Assembly: GCA_942491525.1 (NCBI GenBank)
Contig: CALOBW010000064.1
Location: forward strand, 1-64,000
Length of the DNA: 64,000 bases
DNA from: CAYWBU01 sp942491525
GTDB lineage: Bacteria > Desulfobacterota > Desulfomonilia > UBA1062
Reading direction: 5' to 3'
The notes below the pieces were generated by a model that was not told the DNA's origin, made no database searches, and saw only the letters and a program-made list of their open reading frames with translations. The position numbers were made by a program, and so were the translations under genes. Below are positions 32,747-40,869 of the stretch, one piece after another. Positions within the stretch are counted from its first letter, which is position 1; every line of letters begins with the position of its first letter.

Positions 32747-33850
32747 CTACAGAAACGGAAAATCAAACCCCTTCAAATCATACTCCGCAATATGCTCACG
32801 AATAATCTTCTGCAGCGGCTCGCCAACCGGCACGCCTTCAACCTTACGCTTCTCACTCATCTCGAACTCCTTCTCACCGGCCAGATAGATGCGATCTTCC
32901 CCCGGAGCTTTTCTGGACTCGCGTACCTCGCGCATGATGCCGCCGGTGATGCTCTTGAAAGTTTCCAGCCCCATGAAGCTCTCGGGGTTGATGGCCATGA
33001 AGAAGTGGCCCAGGGCGTAGGGGATCGGGTTGCCGTCCTCGTCCAGGCCGTTGAGGGCCTTGCCGAAGGCTGAACCGCCGAAGGCGGCGCAGAGGATTTC
33101 GACCATCACGCCCAGGCCGTAGCCCTTGTAGCCGGCCAGAGTCTCGCCGGCGCCGCCTAAAGGCAGCAGGGCCGCGGTGCCGGCCACAAAGTCCTTGAGC
33201 AGCTGCTGGCTGTCGGTGGGCTGGGAGCCGTCGATGGCGATTGTCAGACCCTTGGGGGTCGGCTTGCCTTCGCGGGCCAATACCTCCATCTTGCCGCGCT
33301 GGGCGGTGGAGGTGGCGATATCGAGCAGGAAGGGATAGTTGTCGTCGCTGGGAGCGCCGAAGCTGATGGGGTTGGTGCCGATGACCGGCTCGACGCCGAA
33401 GGTCGGGGCCACCGACGGTCTGGCGTTGGAGAAGGCCAGGCCAATCATGCCCTGCTCGACGGCCATGGTCGGGAAGTAGCCGGTGATGCCGAAGTGGGTG
33501 GAGTCCTTGACGGCCACCATGCCGATATTGTTCTCTTTGGCCATGTCGATGGCGCGCTGCATGGCCCTGTAGGCGATCACGTGGCCCATGCCGTCTTTGC
33601 CGTCGATGACGGCGGTGTTGGCGGTCTCCTTGATGACGGTATCGTCTGTGATTGCGTGTTGGATGCCGTCCTGCATGCGCTCGACGTACATCTTGAAGCG
33701 TCCGATGCCGTGGGATTCGATGCCGCGCAGGTCGGATTCGATCAGAACCTTGGCGCAGATTTTAGCGTCTTCGGCGGGAACGCCCATGGCGGAGAAACCC
33801 TCCTCCATGAAACGCATCAGTTCTTTGTAGTCAATATTAATGGTGCTCAT
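32747..33850 (-). CDS. Ldh-family (malate/L-sulfolactate-type) NAD(P) oxidoreductase
   Basis: 367 residues; ATG at 33848-33850 after AAGGAG. It matches the AllD/MdhB/ComC family: IESDLRGIESHGIGRFKMYVERM (D-x-R-G-x-x-S-H-G catalytic His region), TAVIDGKDGMGHVIAYRAMQRAID, IGMVAVKDSTHFGITGYF, NTNPISFGAPSDDNYPFLLDIATS, KGYGLGVMVEILCAAFGGS. Family members reduce 2-oxo acids to S-2-hydroxy acids (malate, sulfolactate, ureidoglycolate) with NAD(P)H. Which one is not decidable. It is divergent from the unknown/ADH operon across a 317-bp gene-free region with promoters in both directions. Confidence 0.85.
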   Translation of the reverse strand: MSTINIDYKELMRFMEEGFSAMGVPAEDAKICAKVLIESDLRGIESHGIGRFKMYVERMQDGIQHAITDDTVIKETANTAVIDGKDGMGHVIAYRAMQRAIDMAKENNIGMVAVKDSTHFGITGYFPTMAVEQGMIGLAFSNARPSVAPTFGVEPVIGTNPISFGAPSDDNYPFLLDIATSTAQRGKMEVLAREGKPTPKGLTIAIDGSQPTDSQQLLKDFVAGTAALLPLGGAGETLAGYKGYGLGVMVEILCAAFGGSAFGKALNGLDEDGNPIPYALGHFFMAINPESFMGLETFKSITGGIMREVRESRKAPGEDRIYLAGEKEFEMSEKRKVEGVPVGEPLQKIIREHIAEYDLKGFDFPFL

Positions 33851-33892
33851 TTAAAATCTCCTTGTGTTGGATTTCACTACACGGTCCTTAGG

Positions 33893-33920
33893 TTTATATA
33901 ATTCTGTTTGGCCTGGTCAA
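33893..33920 (-). promoter_or_regulatory. Sigma70-type promoter of the Ldh-family gene
   Basis: Minus strand -35 TTGACC (33920-33915), 16-bp spacer, -10 TATAAA (33898-33893), each 5 of 6; the start codon is 43 bp downstream. Confidence 0.6.
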
Positions 33921-34076
33921 TGTTTTTGTGGGTTGTGTGGAATCATAATCAACGTGAAGAGTAGATGCGGCCGGTGGGTTTTGCTGTTTTGTGAAAACGT
34001 TCGTGTCTTTGGATTTCGGTTAACTCAATGAAAGTAATTGTAAATAATCCATATCTTGAACCTTGTGAGAAATGTA

Positions 34077-34106
34077 TTGACGAATATAAATAGTAGTGAT
34101 TATAAG
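34077..34106 (+). promoter_or_regulatory. Sigma70-type promoter of the unknown-ADH-ADH operon
   Basis: -35 TTGACG (34077-34082, 5 of 6), 18-bp spacer, -10 TATAAG (34101-34106, 5 of 6). First gene starts at 34168. Confidence 0.6.
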
Positions 34107-34167
34107 AATGAACAGAGTACAGGTTTTGAGTGTGCATTCAAGGTTTAGTCTGTTTAGGAGGATTTAG

Positions 34168-34743
34168 ATGAACAGTATTGTTGAATCAACGAGTATCTTG
34201 GTTCGTTCCATCCCCGGTTATCCTGAGTGGGAGAGAAAGCTCAAAAAGAACTACATCAGTTTGGTTCTGCAGGCGTTGGGGCCTTGCTTTGAGCCGGTCT
34301 CGCGTCTGGTGCCGGAGTGTCGCGAAGAGTTGTCCTACTGGGAGGAGGGGCGCCGCTTTGCCCTGGGTGTTCTGCCCAACGGTCCGGCGATCACCATCGA
34401 GAAGCGCGATGGACGTCTCTACTATCTCGGAACCGGCATGCAGAGTCCGGACGTCTCGATTCTGTTTAAGAATCTGGATGCCGGCATGATGGCCTTCACC
34501 CTATATATAGGTACGGTTCAGGCTGCGGCCGAGAACCGCGTTATCACCCGCGGCGATAACGGCATGATCATGGAGGCGGTGCGCATCCTGGATCTGGTTG
34601 AGTTCTATCTCTTCCCAAGTTTCATCGCCAAGCGTAACTTCAGACGCGCCAAGAAGTTCACCCCCAAAGAGTGGCTGCATCGCGTGGGCGTCTATCTGGC
34701 GGTTGTGCCGGCGGTTGTCCGTCATATCTTCAAGAAGCACTAG
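34168..34743 (+). CDS. Unknown protein co-transcribed with two ADH paralogues
   Basis: 191 residues, ATG 6 nt after AGGAGG. I do not recognise the family. It has no signal peptide. An internal stretch (LFKNLDAGMMAFTLYIGTVQAAAENRVITRGDN) is reminiscent of SCP2-like lipid-binding domains, in which a strand pair is followed by 'A-x-x-E/x-R-x-x-x-x-G-D', and the segment VRILDLVEFYLFP is hydrophobic. It could therefore bind a hydrophobic ligand, but this is weak. It is 10 bp upstream of the dead ADH gene and shares its promoter; function should be sought in that context. Confidence 0.6.
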   Translation: MNSIVESTSILVRSIPGYPEWERKLKKNYISLVLQALGPCFEPVSRLVPECREELSYWEEGRRFALGVLPNGPAITIEKRDGRLYYLGTGMQSPDVSILFKNLDAGMMAFTLYIGTVQAAAENRVITRGDNGMIMEAVRILDLVEFYLFPSFIAKRNFRRAKKFTPKEWLHRVGVYLAVVPAVVRHIFKKH

Positions 34744-34753
34744 GAGGTCATTT

Positions 34754-35929
34754 ATGATTTTACCTGACATTTATGAACACTACTGTCCCACCAAGATTGT
34801 CAGCGGCCAGCTGGCGATCTCCAATATGCCCTTTGAGATGGACCGCATGGGCAACAAACGCTCCATGGTGGTCATGGACAGCTCGCTGCGGAACTCACTG
34901 GTTTTCAGAAAGGTGCAGCAGGCCATGCTGGATTCGGATCTGGAGATCGGCTACGTCTTCAGTGACATCAAGTCCAACAGCGCCAGCCTGCGCAATGCGC
35001 GCAAGGTTGCGGACCTCTTTGAAAAGAACGGCTGCGACAACTTCCTGGTGATCGGCTCGGGCTGGGCTCTCAATGTGGCCAAGGCCGCCAATGTGCTGGT
35101 CAGCGGTGTTACCGATGACCTGAAGCAGGTGGCCGGCATGAACAAGATCAAGCAGAACCTCAAGAACATCGTGGTTGTGCCCTTCCAGTTTGCCGACGGC
35201 TATCCGGTCACCGACGCCTTCAGGATTCTGGACGAGGAGGCCGGGTCCGAGATCCTGGTCAAGAGCGAGCAGCTCTATCCGCGCATGGTGGTGCTGGACA
35301 ACAAGGCCCACATCAACGTTGACTCCAAGACCGTTGCCCTGCACGGCCTGGACATCATGGCCACGGCCCTGAGCGGCTACCTGGCCAGCACCAATCCGGT
35401 GGTGACCATCTACGCTTCGGCGGCCCTGGAGCTGCTGCGCAAGTACCTGGTGCCGGCCGTCAAGGATTTGAAGAATGCCGAGGCGCACCGGGCCCTGGCC
35501 AATGCCGCCATCTATGCCGGCATCGCCTTCTCCAATGAGATGCAGGGCACCATGCAGGCCCTGGCCTTTGCCGCCCGCACCCGCTGTTCGGCCACTCCGG
35601 CCGAGATCAAGGTGGCCCTGCTCAAGCAGGTGATCGAGTATGAAGCCGGGCGTCAGCCCGAAGCCTTTGAGCGCCTCTACGATATCTTTGCCGGCTCGGA
35701 CGCCTATGTGGATGCCGACAACAAGCCTTCGGCGGCGGCGCTGCTGGTTATCCGCATGATCGACAAGGTCCTCTTTGCGGCCGACCTCGAGATTTCACTG
35801 GAGAGGCTCGGTCTGGCCGGTGATCAGCTGGAAGATGTCGCCAAGCTGGCCGCCGCCAAGGGTGCGGCCTACAACTGGGATGGGTCTTTGAATGAGGGCG
35901 ATCTGCTGGCCCTGATGAAAGTTGCTTAA
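34754..35929 (+). CDS. Inactive iron-alcohol-dehydrogenase paralogue (probable pseudoenzyme)
   Basis: 391 residues from ATG 34754 (AGGAGG then 7 nt); the longer open frame upstream is inside the previous gene. It aligns end to end with the next gene: HYCPTKIVSG, LFEKNGCDNFLVIGSG, HGLDIMATALSGY, SNEMQGTMQALAFAARTRCSATPAE. Where active enzymes have GGGSAMD it has GSGWALN, and PTTSGTGSE is PFQFADGYP. All three His metal ligands are gone (DALTHAM to DIMATAL, VVHATAHA to TMQALAFA, VPHG to TPAE). It should not bind iron or nucleotide normally. The frame is intact and codon use normal, so it is maintained, not decaying: perhaps a subunit or scaffold for the active paralogue. Confidence 0.85.
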   Translation: MILPDIYEHYCPTKIVSGQLAISNMPFEMDRMGNKRSMVVMDSSLRNSLVFRKVQQAMLDSDLEIGYVFSDIKSNSASLRNARKVADLFEKNGCDNFLVIGSGWALNVAKAANVLVSGVTDDLKQVAGMNKIKQNLKNIVVVPFQFADGYPVTDAFRILDEEAGSEILVKSEQLYPRMVVLDNKAHINVDSKTVALHGLDIMATALSGYLASTNPVVTIYASAALELLRKYLVPAVKDLKNAEAHRALANAAIYAGIAFSNEMQGTMQALAFAARTRCSATPAEIKVALLKQVIEYEAGRQPEAFERLYDIFAGSDAYVDADNKPSAAALLVIRMIDKVLFAADLEISLERLGLAGDQLEDVAKLAAAKGAAYNWDGSLNEGDLLALMKVA

Positions 35930-35941
35930 AAGGAGTAAAAG

Positions 35942-37129
35942 ATGATTGTTCCCAACTACTATCAGCACTACTGTCCCGGAAAGATAATCTCCGGCAAGAA
36001 CTCCCTGGACAAGATTCCCGGTGAGATGGAGCGTCTGGGTTGCAAACGCGCCATTGTGGTCACCGACAAGGGCGTGGCCGGGGTCGGCCTGATCAAATAT
36101 GTGGAAGATGCCTTTAAGAAGAGCAAGCATCAGAAGATTGTGACTGTTTTTGACGAGGCGCCGCCGGACTCCAGCGACAAGATCGTCAACAAGCTGGCCC
36201 AGCTCTTCAAGGACAAGGAGTGTGACTGCTTCATTGCGGTGGGCGGCGGCTCGGCCATGGATACGGCCAAGGGCGCCAATATCATGATCTCCGAGGATAC
36301 CGATGATATCTTAAAGGTTCAGGGCGCCGAGAATATTGAGGCGGATCTGCTGCCCATGATCGCCGTGCCGACCACCTCGGGCACCGGCTCGGAGGTTACG
36401 CGCGCGGCCATCATCAAGAATGTCGACAAGCACTTCAAGATGCTCTTCGGGGCCGATAAGCTCTATCCCAATGTGGCCATTCTGGATCCGCGTATGTCGG
36501 CCACGGTGCCGCCCAAGATTACGGCGGCCACCGGCATGGATGCCCTGACTCACGCCATGGAGGCCTACACCGGCCTGCAGAAGAATCCCATCGATGACGC
36601 CTACGCCAAGGCCGCCATCGAGCTGGTTGCCAAGTATCTGGTAAGAGCCACCGAAAACGGCGCTGAAGATGAGGAGGCCCGCCTGGGCATGGCTAATGCG
36701 GCCACCTTTGCCGGCATCGCCTTCTCGAACGCCATGGTCGGTGTTGTGCACGCCACGGCCCATGCCTGCGGCGCGGTCTGCTCGGTGCCCCACGGCCTGG
36801 CCAACGCCATCCTGCTGCCCTGGTGCCTGGAGTATAACTCCGGCAAGGTCGGCGAGTACATCGGTGAGCTCTCAACCGTGCTGGGCGGCGGTTCGGTCAA
36901 CTATCTGGAATCCAAGGAGCAGGCCAAGGTCACGGTCCAGCTGGTGCGCGACCTGCTCAAGAAACTGAACGACATCTGCGGCATGCCCATCAGGCTGCGC
37001 GATGCCGGCGTCAGTGAGTCGGATTTGCCGGACATCGCCCGTACGGCCATCAATGACGGCTGCCTCTTCTATAATCCCGAAGAGGTCAGCTATGAGGATG
37101 CGCTGGGGATCCTTAAAAAGGCCTACTAG
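35942..37129 (+). CDS. Iron-containing alcohol dehydrogenase (active-type)
   Basis: 395 residues, ATG after AGGAGTAAAAG. All family III ADH motifs are present: GGGSAMDTAKG (nucleotide), PTTSGTGSEVT, GMDALTHAMEAYTG (metal ligand Asp and His), NAMVGVVHATAHACGAVCSVPHGLANA with the remaining His ligands. It should oxidise or reduce an alcohol/aldehyde pair with NAD(P)H and Fe2+ or Zn2+. Substrate unknown. It is the second member of a tandem pair whose first copy is catalytically dead, and the gene ends before a 12-bp palindromic terminator. Confidence 0.9.
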   Translation: MIVPNYYQHYCPGKIISGKNSLDKIPGEMERLGCKRAIVVTDKGVAGVGLIKYVEDAFKKSKHQKIVTVFDEAPPDSSDKIVNKLAQLFKDKECDCFIAVGGGSAMDTAKGANIMISEDTDDILKVQGAENIEADLLPMIAVPTTSGTGSEVTRAAIIKNVDKHFKMLFGADKLYPNVAILDPRMSATVPPKITAATGMDALTHAMEAYTGLQKNPIDDAYAKAAIELVAKYLVRATENGAEDEEARLGMANAATFAGIAFSNAMVGVVHATAHACGAVCSVPHGLANAILLPWCLEYNSGKVGEYIGELSTVLGGGSVNYLESKEQAKVTVQLVRDLLKKLNDICGMPIRLRDAGVSESDLPDIARTAINDGCLFYNPEEVSYEDALGILKKAY

Positions 37130-37168
37130 TTTAACTCTTTAAGTTTATTGATAACTAATGTAAGTATG

Positions 37169-37194
37169 AAATGCACCTCATGTGAGGTGCATTT
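37169..37194 (+). terminator. Palindromic terminator of the ADH operon
   Basis: Perfect 12-bp stem AAATGCACCTCA/TGAGGTGCATTT with a TG centre, followed by CTTTAT. Lies between the ADH stop and the AT-rich lipoprotein gene. Confidence 0.65.
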
Positions 37195-37213
37195 CTTTAT
37201 TGAGGAGATTGTG

Positions 37214-37933
37214 ATGAGGAAATTCTGTTTGTTCATGTGTTTTGTTGCGCTGATCTGTGGCTGCACTAAGTCTGAATCTGATGAATTTATTATTATTCCT
37301 GCCATCTCAAATAATGAGAGCAATTTGAGTCAAGGTGATGTGCAGAATGATGAGAGTAATGTAGTTGAGGGCTGTGATGAGATTCATGGAAACCTCGGTA
37401 ATGATAATGTTTTTGTAGTTGAGACAGCGGAAATTAAATTGGATGGTGATTTTGCAGACTGGGATGGTATTGATCCTTTTTTGGTTGTGCCATCGGAAGT
37501 GGCTGGGCGCGATTTGGTGCGTATGTATATGGTGCATTCACTTGCGAATAATGAATATGTATATATGAGGGTCGATACGCAGTTGGAGTTGGATTCGAAT
37601 GTTGTGGTAGATATGCTTTATCCGGATATTGAAAATGACCAAGGTGCTTTTCAGATAACAATTAAGTATCCGATGTACAGAGACTTTGCTGCTTGTATGC
37701 CCGTTGTTATTAGGCATAGTGGCAGTGTTCAGTTGGTGAATGTTTTGACTGAAGTTCCAGTTGGGAATTTGTGCTTGGGAGCTTCAGCGCCTGATGGTGT
37801 AGAGTTTATGATACCGTTGGATTGGTTTGGTCCTTACATAACAGCAAAGGTAGGTTTTAGTGAATATTTTACCGGCGAAGAGCCCGGTGGTGATGTTTTT
37901 ATAACTGATCTTGTAGAAGTATTGCTAGACTAA
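37214..37933 (+). CDS. AT-rich lipoprotein with carbohydrate-binding-like domain
   Basis: 239 residues from ATG 37214 after GAGGAG; a lipobox-like LICGC ends the signal peptide (Cys18). The body has IKLDGDFADWDGIDPFLV, then YMVHSLANNEYVYMRVDTQLEL, the D-G-x-x-x-D-W then Y-x-x-x-x strand order of CBM9/DOMON-like sugar-binding domains, and a final strand GAEFMIP-type pattern. The region is clearly AT-richer than the neighbours (many TTT, AAT, GAT codons), which suggests recent acquisition or relaxed codon selection. Surface anchored; ligand unknown. Confidence 0.55.
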   Translation: MRKFCLFMCFVALICGCTKSESDEFIIIPAISNNESNLSQGDVQNDESNVVEGCDEIHGNLGNDNVFVVETAEIKLDGDFADWDGIDPFLVVPSEVAGRDLVRMYMVHSLANNEYVYMRVDTQLELDSNVVVDMLYPDIENDQGAFQITIKYPMYRDFAACMPVVIRHSGSVQLVNVLTEVPVGNLCLGASAPDGVEFMIPLDWFGPYITAKVGFSEYFTGEEPGGDVFITDLVEVLLD

Positions 37934-37964
37934 GACGATTTATAAATCATTTCTTGAAAGATGT

Positions 37965-37987
37965 GGCATGTCCCTCTAGGGCATGCC
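37965..37987. terminator. Convergent hairpin
   Basis: GGCATG-t-CCCT / AGGGCATGCC, a 10-bp stem with one bulge, between two convergent genes. Short loop means the inner pairs would open. Confidence 0.5.
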
Positions 37988-37990
37988 GAC

Positions 37991-38881
37991 TTAAATTCTG
38001 TTAACCTCAATCGTCACATGGCTCAGCCCCGGAATATCCTCAAACAGGTGCCGGTAGCTGTCGGCTGAGCGTTCATGCGGCGTTGCCAGGGATATGATGC
38101 AGCCCAGGTCGCGCTGGCCCAGGCGCCAGATGTGCAGGTCGGTGATCTTGGTTTCCGGTTCGCGCTTGATCCGCCTGAGGATGATTTCAAATGTTTCCGG
38201 GCTGACATCCCGGTCCAGCAGGATTGCGGCGGTTTCCCGCAGTAGTCCGTAGCCCCAGCGCAGGATCACGGCCGCGCCCACAATGCCCATCAGGGGATCG
38301 AGCCAGATCAGGCCGAAGAACTTGCCCGCCAGCAGGGCGCCGATGGCCAGCAGTGAGGTCAGGGCGTCGGCCAGGACGTGCAGGTAGGCCGCCTTGAGGT
38401 TGTGGTCGGTGTGCTTCTGCCCGTCATGCTCATGTTCGTGGCTGCCCAGCATTATGGCGCTGAACAGGTTGACCGCCAGGCCGACGACGGCCACCAGGAT
38501 GGCCTGATTGAACTGAATGCCGGCCGGATTGACAAGGCGCATTATGGATTCGGCGGCCATTATCAGGGCCACGATGCCCAGCACAATGGCGGAGGTGAAG
38601 CCGCCCAGGGTGTCGACCTTGCCGGTGCCGAAGGTGTAGGCCGGATCGTTGCGGTGTTTGCGCGAGAACCAGTAGGCGAAGACGGTGATGCCCAGGGCCA
38701 GGGCGTGGGTGGTCATGTGCCAGCCGTCGGCCAGCAGGGCCATGGAGCCGTAGATCAGGCCGGCAGATATTTCGATGATGGCCATGCTGACGGTCAGGAT
38801 GATGACGCGCATGGTGTTGCGCTCAGCCTGGTGGTTGGTCACGGAGTAGTCATGGTTGTGTTCAAGATCGTTGGTGGTCAT
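37991..38881 (-). CDS. dmeF: DmeF-type CDF cation efflux transporter
   Basis: 296 residues with six membrane helices. The cation-diffusion-facilitator signature is clear: LLADGWHMTTHALALG (helix II, the D-x-x-H metal site), a His-rich loop GSHEHEHDGQKHTDHN, HVLADALTSL (helix V), and a cytoplasmic C-terminal domain with THLHI-like ITDLHIWRLG. The DGWHM variant is characteristic of DmeF (Co2+/Ni2+ efflux). It follows the MarR gene by 10 bp and shares its promoter, so the metal may be the signal, though MarR regulators usually bind organic ligands. Confidence 0.85.
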   Translation of the reverse strand: MTTNDLEHNHDYSVTNHQAERNTMRVIILTVSMAIIEISAGLIYGSMALLADGWHMTTHALALGITVFAYWFSRKHRNDPAYTFGTGKVDTLGGFTSAIVLGIVALIMAAESIMRLVNPAGIQFNQAILVAVVGLAVNLFSAIMLGSHEHEHDGQKHTDHNLKAAYLHVLADALTSLLAIGALLAGKFFGLIWLDPLMGIVGAAVILRWGYGLLRETAAILLDRDVSPETFEIILRRIKREPETKITDLHIWRLGQRDLGCIISLATPHERSADSYRHLFEDIPGLSHVTIEVNRI

Positions 38882-38891
38882 CTCGTCTTCC

Positions 38892-39314
38892 TTAGATATG
38901 CTTGATGATTCTCTGTATGAGGCTGCTGAACTGTGCGATCTCGTCGTGATTGAGGTCGCTGATCATGTCGTTTGTCAGCTCCTCGTGCAGCTTGTGGTGC
39001 TGCTCGAAATGTTCTTTGCCCTCGTCGGTCAGGGTGATCAGGAAGGAGCGCTTGTCCTCGGCGTTGGGCAGGCGGCTGACCATGTTCATCTTCTCGAGGC
39101 GGTCAATCATGACGGTCAGGGTGCCGGTGGTGATCCCCATGTGGCTGGCCAGCTCCTTCATGCGCAGGGAGCCGTGGTGGCCGAGGGTTTCAATGGTGTG
39201 CATCTGGGGCAGGGAGAGCTCGCTCTCCTTGACGACGGTGTGCTCCCAGGATGAGATCTTGTCGTAGAACTCGACCAGTTGATGGCAGAGTTGATTTATC
39301 GCAGGATCGTTCAT
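38892..39314 (-). CDS. MarR-family transcriptional regulator
   Basis: 140 residues, winged-helix MarR layout: dimerisation helices at both ends, MKELASHMGITTGTLTVMIDRLEKMNMV (recognition helix and following turn), and the wing NAEDKRSFLITLTDEGKEHF. It is the first gene of an operon with the DmeF-type transporter. The promoter region contains a near-perfect inverted repeat covering both promoter hexamers, so autorepression is likely, relieved by a ligand or metal. No Cys pair for redox sensing is apparent. Confidence 0.9.
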   Translation of the reverse strand: MNDPAINQLCHQLVEFYDKISSWEHTVVKESELSLPQMHTIETLGHHGSLRMKELASHMGITTGTLTVMIDRLEKMNMVSRLPNAEDKRSFLITLTDEGKEHFEQHHKLHEELTNDMISDLNHDEIAQFSSLIQRIIKHI

Positions 39315-39329
39315 AGCGGCTCCTTAAGT

Positions 39330-39370
39330 TTGACATTCAAACTAATATGCCAAAATAGTTTGATAGTCAA
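39330..39370 (-). promoter_or_regulatory. Promoter with MarR operator
   Basis: The minus strand has -35 TTGACT (39370-39365), 17-bp spacer, -10 TATTAG (39347-39342). Two 15-bp arms, TTGACATTCAAACTA and TAGTTTGATAGTCAA on the plus strand, are inverted with 13 of 15 positions matching and 11 bp between them. They cover the -35 and the -10, exactly where a MarR dimer pair would block polymerase. Confidence 0.75.
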
Positions 39371-39416
39371 GTTAAGGTTGGGTTTCGGGAGCTGTGGGGA
39401 GCGCTGCTCCCCGTCA

Positions 39417-39761
39417 TCAGGCTGATTTAAGAATTGAGCACATGTCTTTCCAGAGATCCAGATTTGAGACCTCGTTAATTATAACGGCCATTTCACGGGA
39501 GCTGTGGTCGGCGCGCAGGACGCTGCCGTCAACCGAGAGCTTGTAATCGCTGAAGTTGACGGTGATGTCACGGCCAACAATGGCGTCGGCGATATTTTCG
39601 CTGAGCTCCAGGCTCTCTTCGGCGTAGAGTTTGATGCCGCCGATGCTGATGTTGTCGGTCCGGGCGTCACCGCTCAGTTCGAAATCCAGGGCGCTGATAT
39701 TCAGACTGATCAGGAGGTCTGTCTCTTTTCTTTCGTGCAGTCGTCTCTCTATTGTCATCAT
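39417..39761 (-). CDS. PilZ-domain protein (c-di-GMP receptor candidate)
   Basis: 114 residues from ATG 39761 (GGAGAGAA before it). PilZ motifs are in order: the ERRLHERKE arginine motif (R-x-x-x-R) and DNISIGGI (D/N-x-S-x-x-G). It should bind cyclic-di-GMP and signal to motility, pilus or envelope targets. It is a single-domain protein with no output domain. Separated from the MarR operon by a gap, with no visible shared promoter. Confidence 0.8.
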   Translation of the reverse strand: MMTIERRLHERKETDLLISLNISALDFELSGDARTDNISIGGIKLYAEESLELSENIADAIVGRDITVNFSDYKLSVDGSVLRADHSSREMAVIINEVSNLDLWKDMCSILKSA

Positions 39762-39942
39762 TTCTCTCCGCGTAAAATTGTAATCGTTCAATACCAAATA
39801 ATTTATGGCAAATTAAGCCAGCTTGTACATTGCTGTCAACTTATTTGCGCAGATTTCGTCATCTTGTTTGATTGAGTTTTGAAGTTATTTGCATATGGAT
39901 CGTTCTATGATATGTTGGCTCAAATTTATAAAGTAGGAAGTT

Positions 39943-40869
39943 ATGAAGCTTAGGTTACGAATCATCTTGCTCTGCGTTTTTGTTTTGGTCTCCGGTGCGG
40001 CTCAGGCAGCTGACGATGCCGCCGCCAGGCTGGAGCTGCTCGGCAGATATCAGGCACTAAAGCCCCATTTGCAGAAAAATGACTACGGCCTGCCGATCAA
40101 TATTGAATCAATCGAGAAGGATGATTTTGTCTGCGGTGAAGTCTATGGCGTGGTCGATTACCCCTTCAGCCGGGTTCAGCAGGCTGCGGTCGACCCTCAC
40201 AACTGGTGTGATATTATCATGCTGCACATCAATGCCAAGGCTGCCATCTACAGCAAGGATAAGGGGCGTGATGTGCTGACGGTTTTTACCGGCAAGAGCA
40301 AGTATCAGGAACCCGACGAGAATCTCTCGGCCAACTACTTCTTCAATGTTGAGTCTTATCTGAATGATTATACATATATCACGCTGACGGCCCCGACCGC
40401 GCCGATGGATACCCGCAATCATAGGATCGAGTTTGAGGCCGTGCCCCTTTCAAGTGGCAAGTCGTTCGTCCATATGAGCTACTCATATGAGTTCGGCTCG
40501 CTGGCCGGTACGGTCATGCGCGCCTATATGAAGACGGCAGCTCGTGACCGGGTTGGTTTTACCGTTGTGGAGCAGCAGAAGGACGGTGATCCTGTCTATG
40601 TGGATGGCGTGCGCGGCGCCATTGAGCGCAATGCCGTGCGTTACTATTTCGCCATCGCCGCCTATCTTGAAGATGTGGGTGGCTCGGAGCTCTTTGCGAA
40701 GCGCATCAATAACTGGTACGATTTGACCGAGCGCTATGAGCAGCAGCTGCATGTGGTTGATAAGCAGGACTATCTGCGCAACAAGACCCGCGAGTATCAG
40801 AACCATCAGCAGATGCAGCGGGATGTTGCCGGGCGCCTGGCCGGTGAGCCGGCTATTAATCAACCGTAA
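39943..40869 (+). CDS. Secreted START/SRPBCC-like protein
   Basis: 308 residues; ATG after AGGAAG. The signal peptide ends ...SGAAQA. The mature protein has YGVVDYPFSRVQQAAVDPHNWCDIIMLHINAKAA, then multiple long strands (TYITLTAPTAPMDTRNHRIEFEAV, FVHMSYSYEFGSLAG) and a helix (AVRYYFAIAAYLEDVG) followed by an unusually basic, polar tail (about 260-308). The strand-rich core with a closing helix resembles SRPBCC/START ligand-binding folds in a periplasmic version. No catalytic motif is seen. Its 3' end overlaps the convergent HAD gene by 14 bp. Confidence 0.6.
   Translation: MKLRLRIILLCVFVLVSGAAQAADDAAARLELLGRYQALKPHLQKNDYGLPINIESIEKDDFVCGEVYGVVDYPFSRVQQAAVDPHNWCDIIMLHINAKAAIYSKDKGRDVLTVFTGKSKYQEPDENLSANYFFNVESYLNDYTYITLTAPTAPMDTRNHRIEFEAVPLSSGKSFVHMSYSYEFGSLAGTVMRAYMKTAARDRVGFTVVEQQKDGDPVYVDGVRGAIERNAVRYYFAIAAYLEDVGGSELFAKRINNWYDLTERYEQQLHVVDKQDYLRNKTREYQNHQQMQRDVAGRLAGEPAINQP

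Larger units (their letters stand above)
33851..34167. other. Divergent intergenic promoter region (317 bp)
   Basis: No open frame of note. The minus-strand promoter (33893-33920) serves the Ldh-family gene and the plus-strand promoter (34077-34106) serves the unknown-ADH-ADH operon. The part between them (33921-34076) is AT-rich with no obvious repeat; a regulator site could lie there but I see no clear dyad. Confidence 0.65.

Noticed and set aside
34754..35929. Dead ADH read as sequencing error or decaying pseudogene
   Set aside because: Frame is complete, no frameshift, ligand changes are spread over several motifs and the rest of the fold is kept, so a single error or decay is unlikely.
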